A DNA stretch of 64,000 nt from Acidovorax sp. SUPP3334. GTDB lineage: Bacteria; Pseudomonadota; Gammaproteobacteria; Burkholderiales; Burkholderiaceae_C. Made by a program: the position numbers and the translations under genes. Location of the stretch: NCBI RefSeq assembly GCF_030159055.1, contig NZ_BQXQ01000006.1, forward strand, positions 1 through 64,000, read 5' to 3'. Under the pieces are notes generated by a model. It ran no database searches. It worked only from the letters and a program-made list of their open reading frames with translations, and was not told where the DNA came from. Shown here piece by piece: positions 47,584 to 56,897 of this stretch (positions are counted from its first letter, which is position 1; every line of letters starts with the position of its first letter).

Positions 47584-49470
47584 ATGTGCGGTATTGCTGG
47601 ACTGATTTCCCATCGCCCTGCGGCAGCGCTACAGAGCCATTTGGCGCCCGCCTTGGCTTGCCTTCGCAGGCGTGGTCCCGACGATCAGGGCGTTGAAATC
47701 TGGCAGGGCCCTAATCACGGCGTGGTGTTGGGTCACACGCGCCTGAGTGTCATTGATCTGACGGAGGCTGCCCACCAACCCATGACCAGTTCAGATGGTC
47801 GGTTTCTGCTGGTCTTCAACGGTGAAATCTACAACTACCGGGAGCTGCGCCAAGCGTTGGAAGCTCTGGGTCGCCAGTTCCGTTCAGCGTCTGACACCGA
47901 GGTGTTGCTTCAGGCTTGGATTGAATGGGGCGAGGCAGCATTGCCGCGCTTTGTGGGCATGTTTGCCTTCGTACTTCTGGATCGACGCACAGGCGATCTG
48001 CATGGCGCACGCGATGCTTTTGGAATCAAGCCGCTGTATTACCGCGCAGATGGTGAAGGATTGGCGTTTGCCTCGGAAGTGCCCGCTTTGCTGGCCATGC
48101 TTCCTCATCCCGCTGAGCTCGACTGGCAGACTTCCTACGATTATTTAGTTCATGGCCGTTACGAAACCGGTGAGCGAACTTTTTTCCGGGACGTTTTGGC
48201 TTTACCTCCCGGTCAATGTTTTCGTTATTCGTTTGAGTCGCGACAAATGACGCTTCGCACATGGTGGCGACCCACCATCGCAGTAGCGCCGCGTTTGTCA
48301 TTCGATGACGCGGCGGAAGCTCTAAGAAACCGGCTTCTCGATAGCGTACGGCTGCATCTGCGCAGCGATGTGCCGCTGGGGGCCGCTCTATCTGGGGGCG
48401 TGGATTCGTCCGCCATCGTCGGTTGCATGCGCCACCTGGAGCCCGATGCGCCGATCCACACGTTCAGCTTCATCGCTTCGGGCAGCGCGGTCTCTGAAGA
48501 GCAATGGGTGGATCAGGTGAACACTGAAACAGGTGCTACTGCCCACAAGGTGTTCATTCAGCCCAGCGAGTTGGTTGCCGACCTGGATGACATGATTGCC
48601 ACCCAAGGCGAACCCTTCGGCAGTACCAGCATTTATGCCCAATACCGGGTGTTTCAATTGGCACGAGAGCATGGTGTGACCGTGACACTCGATGGCCAAG
48701 GGGCTGATGAACTGTGCGGAGGCTACGTGGGCTATCCAGGTCCGCGTGTGCACAGCCTGCTGGATGATGGCCAGTGGGCAGGTGCCGCCGCATTCTTGCG
48801 TGAGTGGGGGCGCTGGCCGGGCAGGGCAGGGCTCGAAGGCTTGAAAGCGGCAGTGGCTGAATACACCAGCGATTCCGCCTACCAAGCGCTGCGCCGCATA
48901 AACGGTGCCGATGCTTGTCCGCCCTGGCTGGACGGTCGCGTGTTGGGCGACGCCGATGTGGCGCTGCGTTTTCCACGCGAAGTACCCACCCAGACTGCCC
49001 CAGGCCGTCGGCTGGTGGCAGAGTTGGCTCGCTCGCTGCATGGCGTCGGCCTGCCTGGACTGCTTCGCCACGGCGACCGCAATTCCATGCGTTTCTCGGT
49101 AGAAAGCCGCGTGCCTTTTCTGACGACGGAGCTGGCCGACTTTTTACTGACGCTGCCTGAGGAATATTTGGTGTCGCCTCAGGGCGAAACCAAGCACCTG
49201 CTGCGCCGCGCCATGCGTGGTCTCGTGCCGGACGAGATTCTCGATCGCCGCGACAAAATCGGTTTTGCCACGCCCGAGCAAGCATGGCTTCTGCAGATGG
49301 CGCCACAGGTGCGGGAGTGGTTAAGGTATCCGTTGAATTTGCCGTTCTTCCGCCAGGACGAAGTGCTGAAGGCGTTCGATCAGGTCGTTGCAGGGCAGCG
49401 TCCGTTCAGTTGGCAAGTGTGGCGCTGGATCAACTTCACACGCTGGCACGCGCAGCATTTCGCAGGTTGA
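47584..49470 (+). CDS. AsnB-like glutamine amidotransferase 2
   Basis: A 628-residue second member of the family. It starts MCGIAGLISHRP (Cys2 nucleophile after Met removal), has NGEIYNYRELRQ, SGGVDSSAIVGCM and GQGADELCGGYVGY. The longer frame from 47554 would hide Cys2 and is rejected. It is more GC-rich than copy 1 and only moderately similar, so it is not a recent duplicate. Two amidotransferases may amidate different uronic acid residues of the repeat unit. Confidence 0.88.
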   Translation: MCGIAGLISHRPAAALQSHLAPALACLRRRGPDDQGVEIWQGPNHGVVLGHTRLSVIDLTEAAHQPMTSSDGRFLLVFNGEIYNYRELRQALEALGRQFRSASDTEVLLQAWIEWGEAALPRFVGMFAFVLLDRRTGDLHGARDAFGIKPLYYRADGEGLAFASEVPALLAMLPHPAELDWQTSYDYLVHGRYETGERTFFRDVLALPPGQCFRYSFESRQMTLRTWWRPTIAVAPRLSFDDAAEALRNRLLDSVRLHLRSDVPLGAALSGGVDSSAIVGCMRHLEPDAPIHTFSFIASGSAVSEEQWVDQVNTETGATAHKVFIQPSELVADLDDMIATQGEPFGSTSIYAQYRVFQLAREHGVTVTLDGQGADELCGGYVGYPGPRVHSLLDDGQWAGAAAFLREWGRWPGRAGLEGLKAAVAEYTSDSAYQALRRINGADACPPWLDGRVLGDADVALRFPREVPTQTAPGRRLVAELARSLHGVGLPGLLRHGDRNSMRFSVESRVPFLTTELADFLLTLPEEYLVSPQGETKHLLRRAMRGLVPDEILDRRDKIGFATPEQAWLLQMAPQVREWLRYPLNLPFFRQDEVLKAFDQVVAGQRPFSWQVWRWINFTRWHAQHFAG

Positions 49471-49476
49471 TTCGCT

Positions 49477-50631
49477 GTGGCCCGCCTGCTGTTGTTGTCG
49501 CTTTCGCCCATTGCCTCCGATCCCCGCGTAATGCGCCAGTACGAGGCGCTGGAAGAGGCGCATGAAGTCCATGTGATGGGCTTTGGCGCATGCCCGCCCG
49601 GAGTCCGGCATTTCATCCCCGTGGATCAGCCGCGTGCGGGCCCCGTGGTGGTTTTGCGCAATGCGCTCCGTTTGCTTTTTCGGCGCTACGACGCCTATTA
49701 CTGGCAGCACCCTCAGATCCGAGGGCTGGAGAGGGCTGCGGCGCAACTCCCCTTTCGATTCGACTTGGTACTGGCCAACGATGTGATGGCCTTGCCGATA
49801 GCGCTGCGGCTTGCGGGCAATGCGCCTGTGTGGCTCGACGCGCACGAATACGCCCCCCGCGAATTCGAGGACCTTTGGGCATGGCGCATGTTGCTGGGAC
49901 CTTTCTTCGATGCTACTTGCCGTGACGCGCTGCCACGCGTGGCGCGCATGAGCACTGTGTGCGCAGGCATCGCGCGCGAGTACGAGCGGTGCTACGGCGT
50001 GCCCGTGTCCGTCATGCCCAATTGCCCGGAGCCCCAGGCTTTGCCCGTGCAGCCGACGCGCGCAGACCGCATTCGGCTGATCCACCATGGTGCCGCCATT
50101 GCCTCCCGCAAGATCGAGGTGATGATCGATCTCATGGACCATCTGGACGATCGTTTCAGCCTCGACCTGATGCTGATGGAGCAAGATCCGGCATACCTCG
50201 CCACCTTAAGGCAACGGGCTGCCCGGCATGCGCGCATCCGTTTCATTCCGCCCGTGCCCATGCGCGATATTGCGGCGCACACCAACAGCTATGACGTCGG
50301 CCTGTTCCTGTTGCCGCCCACCAATTTCAATTACCTGCACGCGTTGCCCAACAAGTTCTTTGAATTCATGCAGGCACGCCTGGCCATTGCCATCGGACCT
50401 TCGCCCGAAATGCAGGCCCTGGTGACGGAATTGGGCTGTGGCGTGGTCAGCCGCAGTTTCGAAGCGGCAGACCTGGCTGCTCATCTGTCGCGACTCACCC
50501 CTCAGGACATCGATGCCATGAAGCGCGCTTCGGACGCTGCCAGCCATCGCTTCAATGCAGCGGCCACCCGCCAATGGCTTCGTGATGAGGTCAGCAGCTT
50601 GCTGGCTTGCCGCTCCGCCACGGTCCACTGA
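49477..50631 (+). CDS. GT4-type glycosyltransferase A
   Basis: A 384-residue GT-B enzyme starting at a GTG (MARLLLLSLSPIASDPRV), 6 bp after the previous stop. Visible are an acceptor-domain region (DAYYWQHPQIRG) and a late donor-domain region (PPTNFNYLHALPNKFFEFMQARLAIAIGPSPEM) with the FFEFMQA-type Glu. Probably transfers a sugar in O-antigen assembly; specificity unknown. Confidence 0.8.
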   Translation: MARLLLLSLSPIASDPRVMRQYEALEEAHEVHVMGFGACPPGVRHFIPVDQPRAGPVVVLRNALRLLFRRYDAYYWQHPQIRGLERAAAQLPFRFDLVLANDVMALPIALRLAGNAPVWLDAHEYAPREFEDLWAWRMLLGPFFDATCRDALPRVARMSTVCAGIAREYERCYGVPVSVMPNCPEPQALPVQPTRADRIRLIHHGAAIASRKIEVMIDLMDHLDDRFSLDLMLMEQDPAYLATLRQRAARHARIRFIPPVPMRDIAAHTNSYDVGLFLLPPTNFNYLHALPNKFFEFMQARLAIAIGPSPEMQALVTELGCGVVSRSFEAADLAAHLSRLTPQDIDAMKRASDAASHRFNAAATRQWLRDEVSSLLACRSATVH

Positions 50632-50635
50632 CGCC

Positions 50636-51778
50636 ATGCGTGCTCTGGTTTTAGGCACCCAGTCGTTCATTGACGGCGGCACCAAGGTAGGTTCGCAGCA
50701 TTTGGCGCAAGCGTTGGCGGCGGCGGGTTGGTCGGTGGACTATGTGCCCACGCTCTCGTCCCCCGTTGACGTGGTGGGCCGCCAGCGCCATGCCAGGTTG
50801 GGCCGGGCGTGGAGGCATGGGTTGAGGCAGCGCTCGGCGCGCATTTCTTCGGGCCTTACCGAATGGAGTCTGCAGTCGATGTTTCCTGCGCATCGGCTTT
50901 TTTTGCGCTGGCCCTGGCAGTTGGCGGCGTACGGGCAACGGTGTCCGGCGCCCCTGCGCGATGTGACTTTCGACGCCTGCATTGCCGATGTGGCCCCCAA
51001 CATGTTGCTGATGCACCAGATCACGGCCCGCGCCAAGGTCTGCCGGCTCAACGACTGGCCGCAAGGGTTCGCTCACGATCTGCATCCGGTGGTCATCCAG
51101 GCACTCGAATCCATGGTGGGCGGCCCCGGTTTCGATGAAGTGTGGGCCGTCTCTGAACCCCTGGCCGAATATGCGCGTGCGCTGAATCCGCCGGGTGAGG
51201 TGGTGCACCTCCCCAATGGAGTGGAGGCCCGGCTTTTGATGCCTGACACCCACCGCCCTGTAGCGCGGCAGCCGCGCAGCGCGGTCTATGTTGGCGGGCT
51301 GACGGCTTGGCTGGATATCGGCTTGTTGTGTCAGGCCGCAAGGTTGCTGCCCGATTGGACGTTCTCGGTGTATTCACCCGGCGTGCCGACTCGGCAGGAA
51401 TGGCCCGCCAATCTTCGATGGCGTGGCACTGTGGGCCGAGCAGAGCTGCCCTCAGTTCTGCAAAGCCATGAAGTCGGCCTGATCCCCTTTTGCGAGGCCG
51501 ATGGACGCATGCGCTATGTCGAGCGCCCGTTGAAGTTCTATGAGTACATTGCAGCCGGATTGGGCGTAGCCAGCACCGACCTGGGCGCGCTGCGTCATGG
51601 AATGGGCGATCTGGCCTGCTATGGCAGTGATGCGGTGACATTCGCCCGTGCCATCGTTCAAGCCCGTGAGCAGGCGCAGGCCCGCACTGCGGACTTCGCG
51701 AAAGACTTCGTGCAAGCCCACGACTGGAATGCTCGGGCACAAACGATGCTGGCCCGGTTAGAGGTGCTGCTCGCGTGA
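50636..51778 (+). CDS. GT4-type glycosyltransferase B
   Basis: A 380-residue protein (MRALVLGTQSFIDGGTKVGS). The donor domain has VYVGGLTAWLDIGLL, VGLIPFCEADGRMRYVERPL and KFYEYIAAGLGVASTDLGAL. The ATG at 50636 lies 4 bp after the preceding stop; upstream in-frame starts overlap the prior gene by about 75 bp. Family as above; acceptor unknown. Confidence 0.8.
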   Translation: MRALVLGTQSFIDGGTKVGSQHLAQALAAAGWSVDYVPTLSSPVDVVGRQRHARLGRAWRHGLRQRSARISSGLTEWSLQSMFPAHRLFLRWPWQLAAYGQRCPAPLRDVTFDACIADVAPNMLLMHQITARAKVCRLNDWPQGFAHDLHPVVIQALESMVGGPGFDEVWAVSEPLAEYARALNPPGEVVHLPNGVEARLLMPDTHRPVARQPRSAVYVGGLTAWLDIGLLCQAARLLPDWTFSVYSPGVPTRQEWPANLRWRGTVGRAELPSVLQSHEVGLIPFCEADGRMRYVERPLKFYEYIAAGLGVASTDLGALRHGMGDLACYGSDAVTFARAIVQAREQAQARTADFAKDFVQAHDWNARAQTMLARLEVLLA

Positions 51779-52854
51779 AGAACTACCTTCTCTACGATTT
51801 CATGCAGGTGGCGGGAGGTGCGGAGCGCGTCACGCTCACGCTGGCCGAGGGCTTCCCGGACTTTCAGACGCTGGTCAGCCGTTGCTACCCAGACGCCCAA
51901 CCGCTGCTGGATAGCTCCACTGCCGAAGTGCAGGAACTGCGGGGTGGTTGGTCCACTTGCCTTCCGCGCATCCTGGAAAGCATGTGGTGCTTCCGGTTCC
52001 GGGCCGGGCGGTTGCACGATGCACAAACCGTGCTCTACAGCGGCTTCTATGCGCCCTTGGCGGTTTACCACCAGCGATCCGGCCGGCGCCTCTACTATTG
52101 CCACACGATTCCCCGTTTCGCCTACGACCTGTACGACAGCACACTGGCGGGCTTTCCGTTCTGGCTCCGCCCGTTCTACGCGGTATTCGTGCGCTGGTTC
52201 CGAAAGCAGTACGAAGCGGCAATTGGCCGGATGGACCGGATTTTCGTGAACTCGGAAAACGTGCGTGAACGGCTTCGACGTCACACGGGGTTGGACGCAG
52301 AGGTGATCTACCCCCCGGTGGCGACACAGCATTTTCGATGGCTGGGCGACGACGGCTATTACCTCTCCACAGCCCGGCTGGTGCCCAATAAGCGTGTGGA
52401 TGTGATCGTGCAGGCGTTTCTGAAGATGCCGACCCGCTCGCTGGTGGTGTTGTCGGGCGGCCCTGAGCTGGAACGGTTGAAAGCAATCGCGGCAGATGCG
52501 CCCAATATCCGCTTCACTGGCTGGCAGACCGATGAGTCGCTGCGGCGTTGGGTGGGCAATGCCCGCTGTGTGATCTATCTGCCAGTGGATGAGGACTTCG
52601 GCATGTCGCCGGTGGAGGCCATGGCTGCAGGCAAACCGGTGATCGGCGTGGCCGAGGGGGGACTTTTGGAGACGGTGGTGCCCGGAAATACCGGCGTGCT
52701 CCTTGCACCCAGCCCCACCCCGGATGCTGTGGTGGAAGCCGTGACGCAGATCGAGCAGATGCACGGCGCACCTTTGTCGGCGCTATGCCTGCAGCGCGCT
52801 CAGCAATTCACGGAAGAGGCTTTCATCGCTCGGATGGCATCCGTCCTGCGATAG
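51775..52854 (+). CDS. GT4-type glycosyltransferase C
   Basis: A 359-residue protein. It starts at a GTG overlapping the upstream stop (GTGA), giving MKNYLLYDFMQVAGGAERVTL. The donor domain has ARLVPNKRVDVIVQAF, FTGWQTDESLRRWVGNARCV and PVDEDFGMSPVEAMAAGKPVIG, with the conserved E-x7-E pattern. Similar to mannosyl/rhamnosyl GT4 enzymes. Last gene of the forward polysaccharide operon. Confidence 0.85.
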   Translation: MKNYLLYDFMQVAGGAERVTLTLAEGFPDFQTLVSRCYPDAQPLLDSSTAEVQELRGGWSTCLPRILESMWCFRFRAGRLHDAQTVLYSGFYAPLAVYHQRSGRRLYYCHTIPRFAYDLYDSTLAGFPFWLRPFYAVFVRWFRKQYEAAIGRMDRIFVNSENVRERLRRHTGLDAEVIYPPVATQHFRWLGDDGYYLSTARLVPNKRVDVIVQAFLKMPTRSLVVLSGGPELERLKAIAADAPNIRFTGWQTDESLRRWVGNARCVIYLPVDEDFGMSPVEAMAAGKPVIGVAEGGLLETVVPGNTGVLLAPSPTPDAVVEAVTQIEQMHGAPLSALCLQRAQQFTEEAFIARMASVLR

Positions 52855-52865
52855 GAAGCTGTGGG

Positions 52866-54707
52866 TCACTCCGTCGAGCGGTGGCCGCGCCAGTGGGCGA
52901 TGCACAGCAGCGATGACACCGCCACGTAGCGCAGGGCGTTGGCCCACGACTGGAAAATCTTCGAGCGGTCCAATTTTGCGGTGTGCATGGGCAAGACGAT
53001 TTCCTTGATGCGAAGGCCCTGGCGCCGCATCAGCAACAAGGTGCCGATGTCCTGATAGTCCAGCAAGGTCGCTTCGGTAGAGGCAGCCACTTCAAGGGCC
53101 TTGTGGTTGTAGAGCCGAAAGCCCGACACGAAATCGTGCAGTGCAAAACCCGTCAGAAACCGGAACCATCTCCAGGCCAGTCGGCGGGCCCAACTGGTCC
53201 GTGTGGAAAAATGGCTCACCACCACATCGCCTTCCTGGCGTCGGGACAGCAGGCTTGGAATCTCTTCCACCTCGTAACGGCCTTCCGCATCGATGGTGAT
53301 CACCGCGTCGTACCCGCGCGCCAGCCCGTAGCGAAGCCCTGTCTGCAGGCTGCCCCAGGTGGTCATTGCCAGCAGCGGGCGCAGCACGGTGGCGCCCGTG
53401 CTCTCTGCCAGATGGCAGGTGCCATCGGTGCTGCGGTTGTCCACCACCAGCACGTCGGCGCCCACCAGCGACCGCACGCGCTGGATGAGGTGCTGGATGC
53501 CAGCCGCGTGATTGCGTGTGGAAATCACCACCAGCACGCGCGGGTTGGGCGCGGCCGGCGTGCTGCCAAGGGCCAGGTATTGGTACTGGTGCGCCAAGGC
53601 ACGCTCGCACTGCGCAATGTCGAAATACTTGAGCAACGCCTGGTGGCCCGCCTCGCCGAACTGGGCTCGCAGACGGGTGTCGTGCTGCAGGCGGGCAAGG
53701 GTGCTGCGCCAGCTCTCCACGTCTTCGATGGGCACATGCAGTCCGGCATGGGCATGCGCGACGACCCAAGGCATTCCGGAACCGGGCAGGTCCGTCACCA
53801 CGCAAGGGCGCTTGTGCATCATGGCTTCGAGCAACACGATGCCGAAGGCCTCCGTGCGCTCTCGCGATGCGAGGCAGAAGACGTCGCAGCGTTCCAGCAG
53901 TGCGTGTTTTTCGGCATCCAGCACCGACCCGACCAGGCGCACGGCGGGCTCGCGGCCTGCAGGCGTGGTGTCGCGAATGAGCGATTCCAATGGGGCCCGC
54001 AATTCGCCTTCGCCGGCGATCACCAGCTCGACGCCGGGCATCGCTTGCACCGCCTTGATCAGCGTCTCGAATCCTTTGTAATAGGTCAGGCGCCCGATGG
54101 ACAGCAGCCGCAACTGGGTGTCCGGCCGCCATTGCAACTCGCTGCGCAAGGCCGCTGGCGGCGGCGGTTGGCGCAGGTTGATGCCCAGGGGAATGACCTC
54201 GCACTTGCTGCGCCAGGGCTGCAAAGCTCTGCTGGCTTCCAAATACGGGGGCGAGGTGGCAAAAATCAGCTGGGCCCGGTCGAGCACGGCATGCTCGAAG
54301 GGGCGGTACAGAAAATAAGCCAGCGCCACGGACAGTTTGATGTCCGACACCACGATGTCCGAATGCCAATGCACCACGCACGGCACCTTGCGCGCGGCAG
54401 GCAGCGTCAGTGCCCACAGCGCTGAATTGTTCGGCAGATGCAGGTGCAGCACATCGGGCTGAAAGCGGCGGATGGCGCGCCCGAGCGCCGAGCGAAAACC
54501 CAGCGCGATCGGGGCGTACACCAGGTTGAACTGCACCGGCACCCGCTCCAGCCAGGGCGGGTCGTCCGGCAGGGGCGTGCCGTGTACCAAAGCCGATGCA
54601 TCGATGCCTTGCGCCCGCTGCGCCTCGATCAGATCGGCCAGAAACACTTCCATGCCGCCCAGGTAGGGCGGAAAGAATTTGCCGATATGCAGAACGCGCA
54701 GTGCCAC
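52866..54707 (-). CDS. GT4-GT2 fusion glycosyltransferase
   Basis: A 613-residue protein on the minus strand. Residues about 1-380 are GT4 (HIGKFFPPYLGGMEVFLADL; RLLSIGRLTYYKGFETLIKA; ERTEAFGIVLLEAMMHKRPC). Residues about 390-600 are a GT2/DPM1-like domain (VLVVISTRNHAAGI; VVDNRSTDGTCHLA; ITIDAEGRYEVEEI, where the usual DxD reads DAE; then FVSGFRLYN). No membrane anchor is evident. Gene start at 54707. Opposite strand to the main locus, 12 bp from its last stop. Confidence 0.85.
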   Translation of the reverse strand: MALRVLHIGKFFPPYLGGMEVFLADLIEAQRAQGIDASALVHGTPLPDDPPWLERVPVQFNLVYAPIALGFRSALGRAIRRFQPDVLHLHLPNNSALWALTLPAARKVPCVVHWHSDIVVSDIKLSVALAYFLYRPFEHAVLDRAQLIFATSPPYLEASRALQPWRSKCEVIPLGINLRQPPPPAALRSELQWRPDTQLRLLSIGRLTYYKGFETLIKAVQAMPGVELVIAGEGELRAPLESLIRDTTPAGREPAVRLVGSVLDAEKHALLERCDVFCLASRERTEAFGIVLLEAMMHKRPCVVTDLPGSGMPWVVAHAHAGLHVPIEDVESWRSTLARLQHDTRLRAQFGEAGHQALLKYFDIAQCERALAHQYQYLALGSTPAAPNPRVLVVISTRNHAAGIQHLIQRVRSLVGADVLVVDNRSTDGTCHLAESTGATVLRPLLAMTTWGSLQTGLRYGLARGYDAVITIDAEGRYEVEEIPSLLSRRQEGDVVVSHFSTRTSWARRLAWRWFRFLTGFALHDFVSGFRLYNHKALEVAASTEATLLDYQDIGTLLLMRRQGLRIKEIVLPMHTAKLDRSKIFQSWANALRYVAVSSLLCIAHWRGHRSTE

Positions 54708-54725
54708 GGTGGTCTCGCTGCCCGC

Positions 54726-56723
54726 TTATTTCTTCGCGGCGGCGATTTGCGCCCGCACCTGCGGATATTGCGGATTGCGCGGGTCCAGCGCAATGGCTCG
54801 GTCCATGTCTTTCAGGCTGTCGTCCAGGCGGCCGGCGGCGCGGTGGGCCATGGCCCGTCCGTAGTACGCCGGCGCCGCATTGGGGGTGCGCGCAATGATC
54901 TGATCGAACAGCGTTATGGCGGCCTTCGTGTCGCCCTTGCCCACCTGTGCCATCCCCAGCCCCAGCATCAGGCGCTGGTTGTTGGGGGTGGCTTTCAGCA
55001 GGGTGCTGAAGTCGCTGATGGCGTCGTCGTACCGCTGCGCGCCGATGGCGGCTTCTGCACGGCGCATGCGCATGGCTTCCCGCATGCGCTCGACTTCCTT
55101 GTCGGTAACGCCTTCGGCAGCGCGCGTCATGCCCTGGGTGAAGCTGTCGTACGCCATGGCGAATTGGCCCAGGGCGAAGGCGGATTCGCCTCGGTGGTAA
55201 TACAGCGGCAGGTCGGTAAAGCCCTGCTTTTCGGCCTCCGCGAATGCGGTCAGCGCTTCGGCATGTTTCTTTTGCTGTTGCAGCGCCACGCCGATGTTGA
55301 ACCGCGCCGAGCCCTGCAGCGATCCGAGCGCTTCGGCGGTGGCAAAGCTCTTCTGCGCCTCGGCCACCGAGCCGCGGTCCAGGTGGTAGGCGCCCAGGTT
55401 CAAAAACGGCCGCCAGCGGCCGACCGCGCTCGGAGAGGCTTGCAGGTCGATCTTTTCGGCGGCGTCGCCCCAGGCTGAGTAGTCATCTCGCAGCGACTGC
55501 ACGCGCTCGAAGGCCAGCAGGCCGAAGACGATTCCCACGATGCAGCCCAGCACATAGATGGCCTTCGGCTTGAACCCCGTCAGCACGATGGCGAGCAGCA
55601 TTGGCACTGCAATGGCCCAGAGGTAGCTGCGATACAGAACGAACGGATCCTGCACCCAGACGGTGGCGAACTCGGTCACGTACAGCATCAAAGGGAACAT
55701 CAGCGCCACGCCCACCAGGCTCAAAGCCCCGCGCCGGCGCAGCACCGCCCAAAGGGCGCCTGCCCAAAGAGCCACGTAGCCGACGACGCCCAGAATCTGC
55801 GGGAAGGCCAGGTACGACAGCGGAAACGCCGGCCGCAAGTCCACCGACATCCACATCACGTTCGGGACGAACCAGAGGAAGCCGTAGGCGAAGAAGAGCG
55901 CCGCTTCGTTCAGGATGCTGAGCGGGTACATGCGCTGCGTGATGCCGGGACTCAGGCGCTCCAGCTGTTGGGCGAAGTCCAGCGAGCGCTGGTCGAACAG
56001 CTTGCCGATGAATTCGCCATAGATGCCGAAGAAGATCACGGCGGCCACCGCGATCATCGCGGCCGATGCGCCTGCCAGCGTGGCGACCGTTTTCCAGCTG
56101 GGGCGGCGCACATGGATGTACAGCGGTACGCTCATCGCGGCGATCATGACCGCATGCTCCTTGGACAGCACGGCCGCCACGTAGCTCAGCAGGGCCAGGC
56201 CATACCAGAGCACGCCACGACCTGAGAGGCCCCGCACGAAGCACCAGCAGGCCAGCACCGCGAACAGTGTGGCCATGACGATCGAGCGCTGCACCAGATA
56301 GCCCACGGCATAGACCGCCATGGGATTGACGGCAAACAGCGCCACCCCGACCCGCACCGCGGCCAGGCGCGACAGGCCGAAATGCGGCTGCGATTCGAAT
56401 TCTTCCGGAAAGCGCGTGCGCGCCAGCAGGTCGCGCACCAGGGCGTACAGCGCCGCCACGGTGGCCAGATGCATCGCGATGTTGACAAGCCGCTGCTTGC
56501 CCCAGCCGGCCCCCGCCAGCGAATCCACCCAGATGAAGCTGCCGTATGACAGCATCCGCTGCTTGAAGGTCAGCAGGCTGCCGTAGCTGCCGAAGATCGC
56601 GCCGTCCGTCAGCCGCAAATCGTCGAACAGCAACGCATGGTTCCAGCCGGGCAGGTAGATGGCCAGCACGGCCGTAAGGACGGCCGCGCCGAAAACAGCA
56701 AGGGATAGAGACGGTTTGGCCAT
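54726..56723 (-). CDS. polytopic membrane protein with C-terminal TPR repeats (GT-C-like)
   Basis: A 665-residue protein. It has an N-terminal membrane part (about residues 1-420, a dozen hydrophobic segments) with a periplasmic-loop motif DDLRLTDGAIFGSYGSLLTF after TM1, as in GT-C or Wzy-like enzymes and eukaryotic TMTC proteins. The C-terminal 230 residues are tetratricopeptide-like (SARFNIGVALQQQKKHAEAL; APAYYGRAMAHRAAGRLDD). Start at 56723 (MAKPSLSLAVFG) chosen because the upstream frame lacks a membrane segment. It is 18 bp upstream of the GT4-GT2 fusion, same strand. A lipid-linked-sugar transferase or ligase role is inference. Confidence 0.7.
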   Translation of the reverse strand: MAKPSLSLAVFGAAVLTAVLAIYLPGWNHALLFDDLRLTDGAIFGSYGSLLTFKQRMLSYGSFIWVDSLAGAGWGKQRLVNIAMHLATVAALYALVRDLLARTRFPEEFESQPHFGLSRLAAVRVGVALFAVNPMAVYAVGYLVQRSIVMATLFAVLACWCFVRGLSGRGVLWYGLALLSYVAAVLSKEHAVMIAAMSVPLYIHVRRPSWKTVATLAGASAAMIAVAAVIFFGIYGEFIGKLFDQRSLDFAQQLERLSPGITQRMYPLSILNEAALFFAYGFLWFVPNVMWMSVDLRPAFPLSYLAFPQILGVVGYVALWAGALWAVLRRRGALSLVGVALMFPLMLYVTEFATVWVQDPFVLYRSYLWAIAVPMLLAIVLTGFKPKAIYVLGCIVGIVFGLLAFERVQSLRDDYSAWGDAAEKIDLQASPSAVGRWRPFLNLGAYHLDRGSVAEAQKSFATAEALGSLQGSARFNIGVALQQQKKHAEALTAFAEAEKQGFTDLPLYYHRGESAFALGQFAMAYDSFTQGMTRAAEGVTDKEVERMREAMRMRRAEAAIGAQRYDDAISDFSTLLKATPNNQRLMLGLGMAQVGKGDTKAAITLFDQIIARTPNAAPAYYGRAMAHRAAGRLDDSLKDMDRAIALDPRNPQYPQVRAQIAAAKK

Positions 56724-56897
56724 GGGCGGGTAGGGGCAGGTGGACAGGTGCGGCGGCTGGCGGTGCGCGCAAACAGCCCGGAAGTCTAAGCGATGGAATT
56801 TTCGCACCGGCATGCACCGCCAGTGGCCGCCCCTCTGTGCCGATCGCTGCCTGGCAAGGCCTGCTGCAATGTCGGCAGCGGCCCGGCAACCCTGGGA

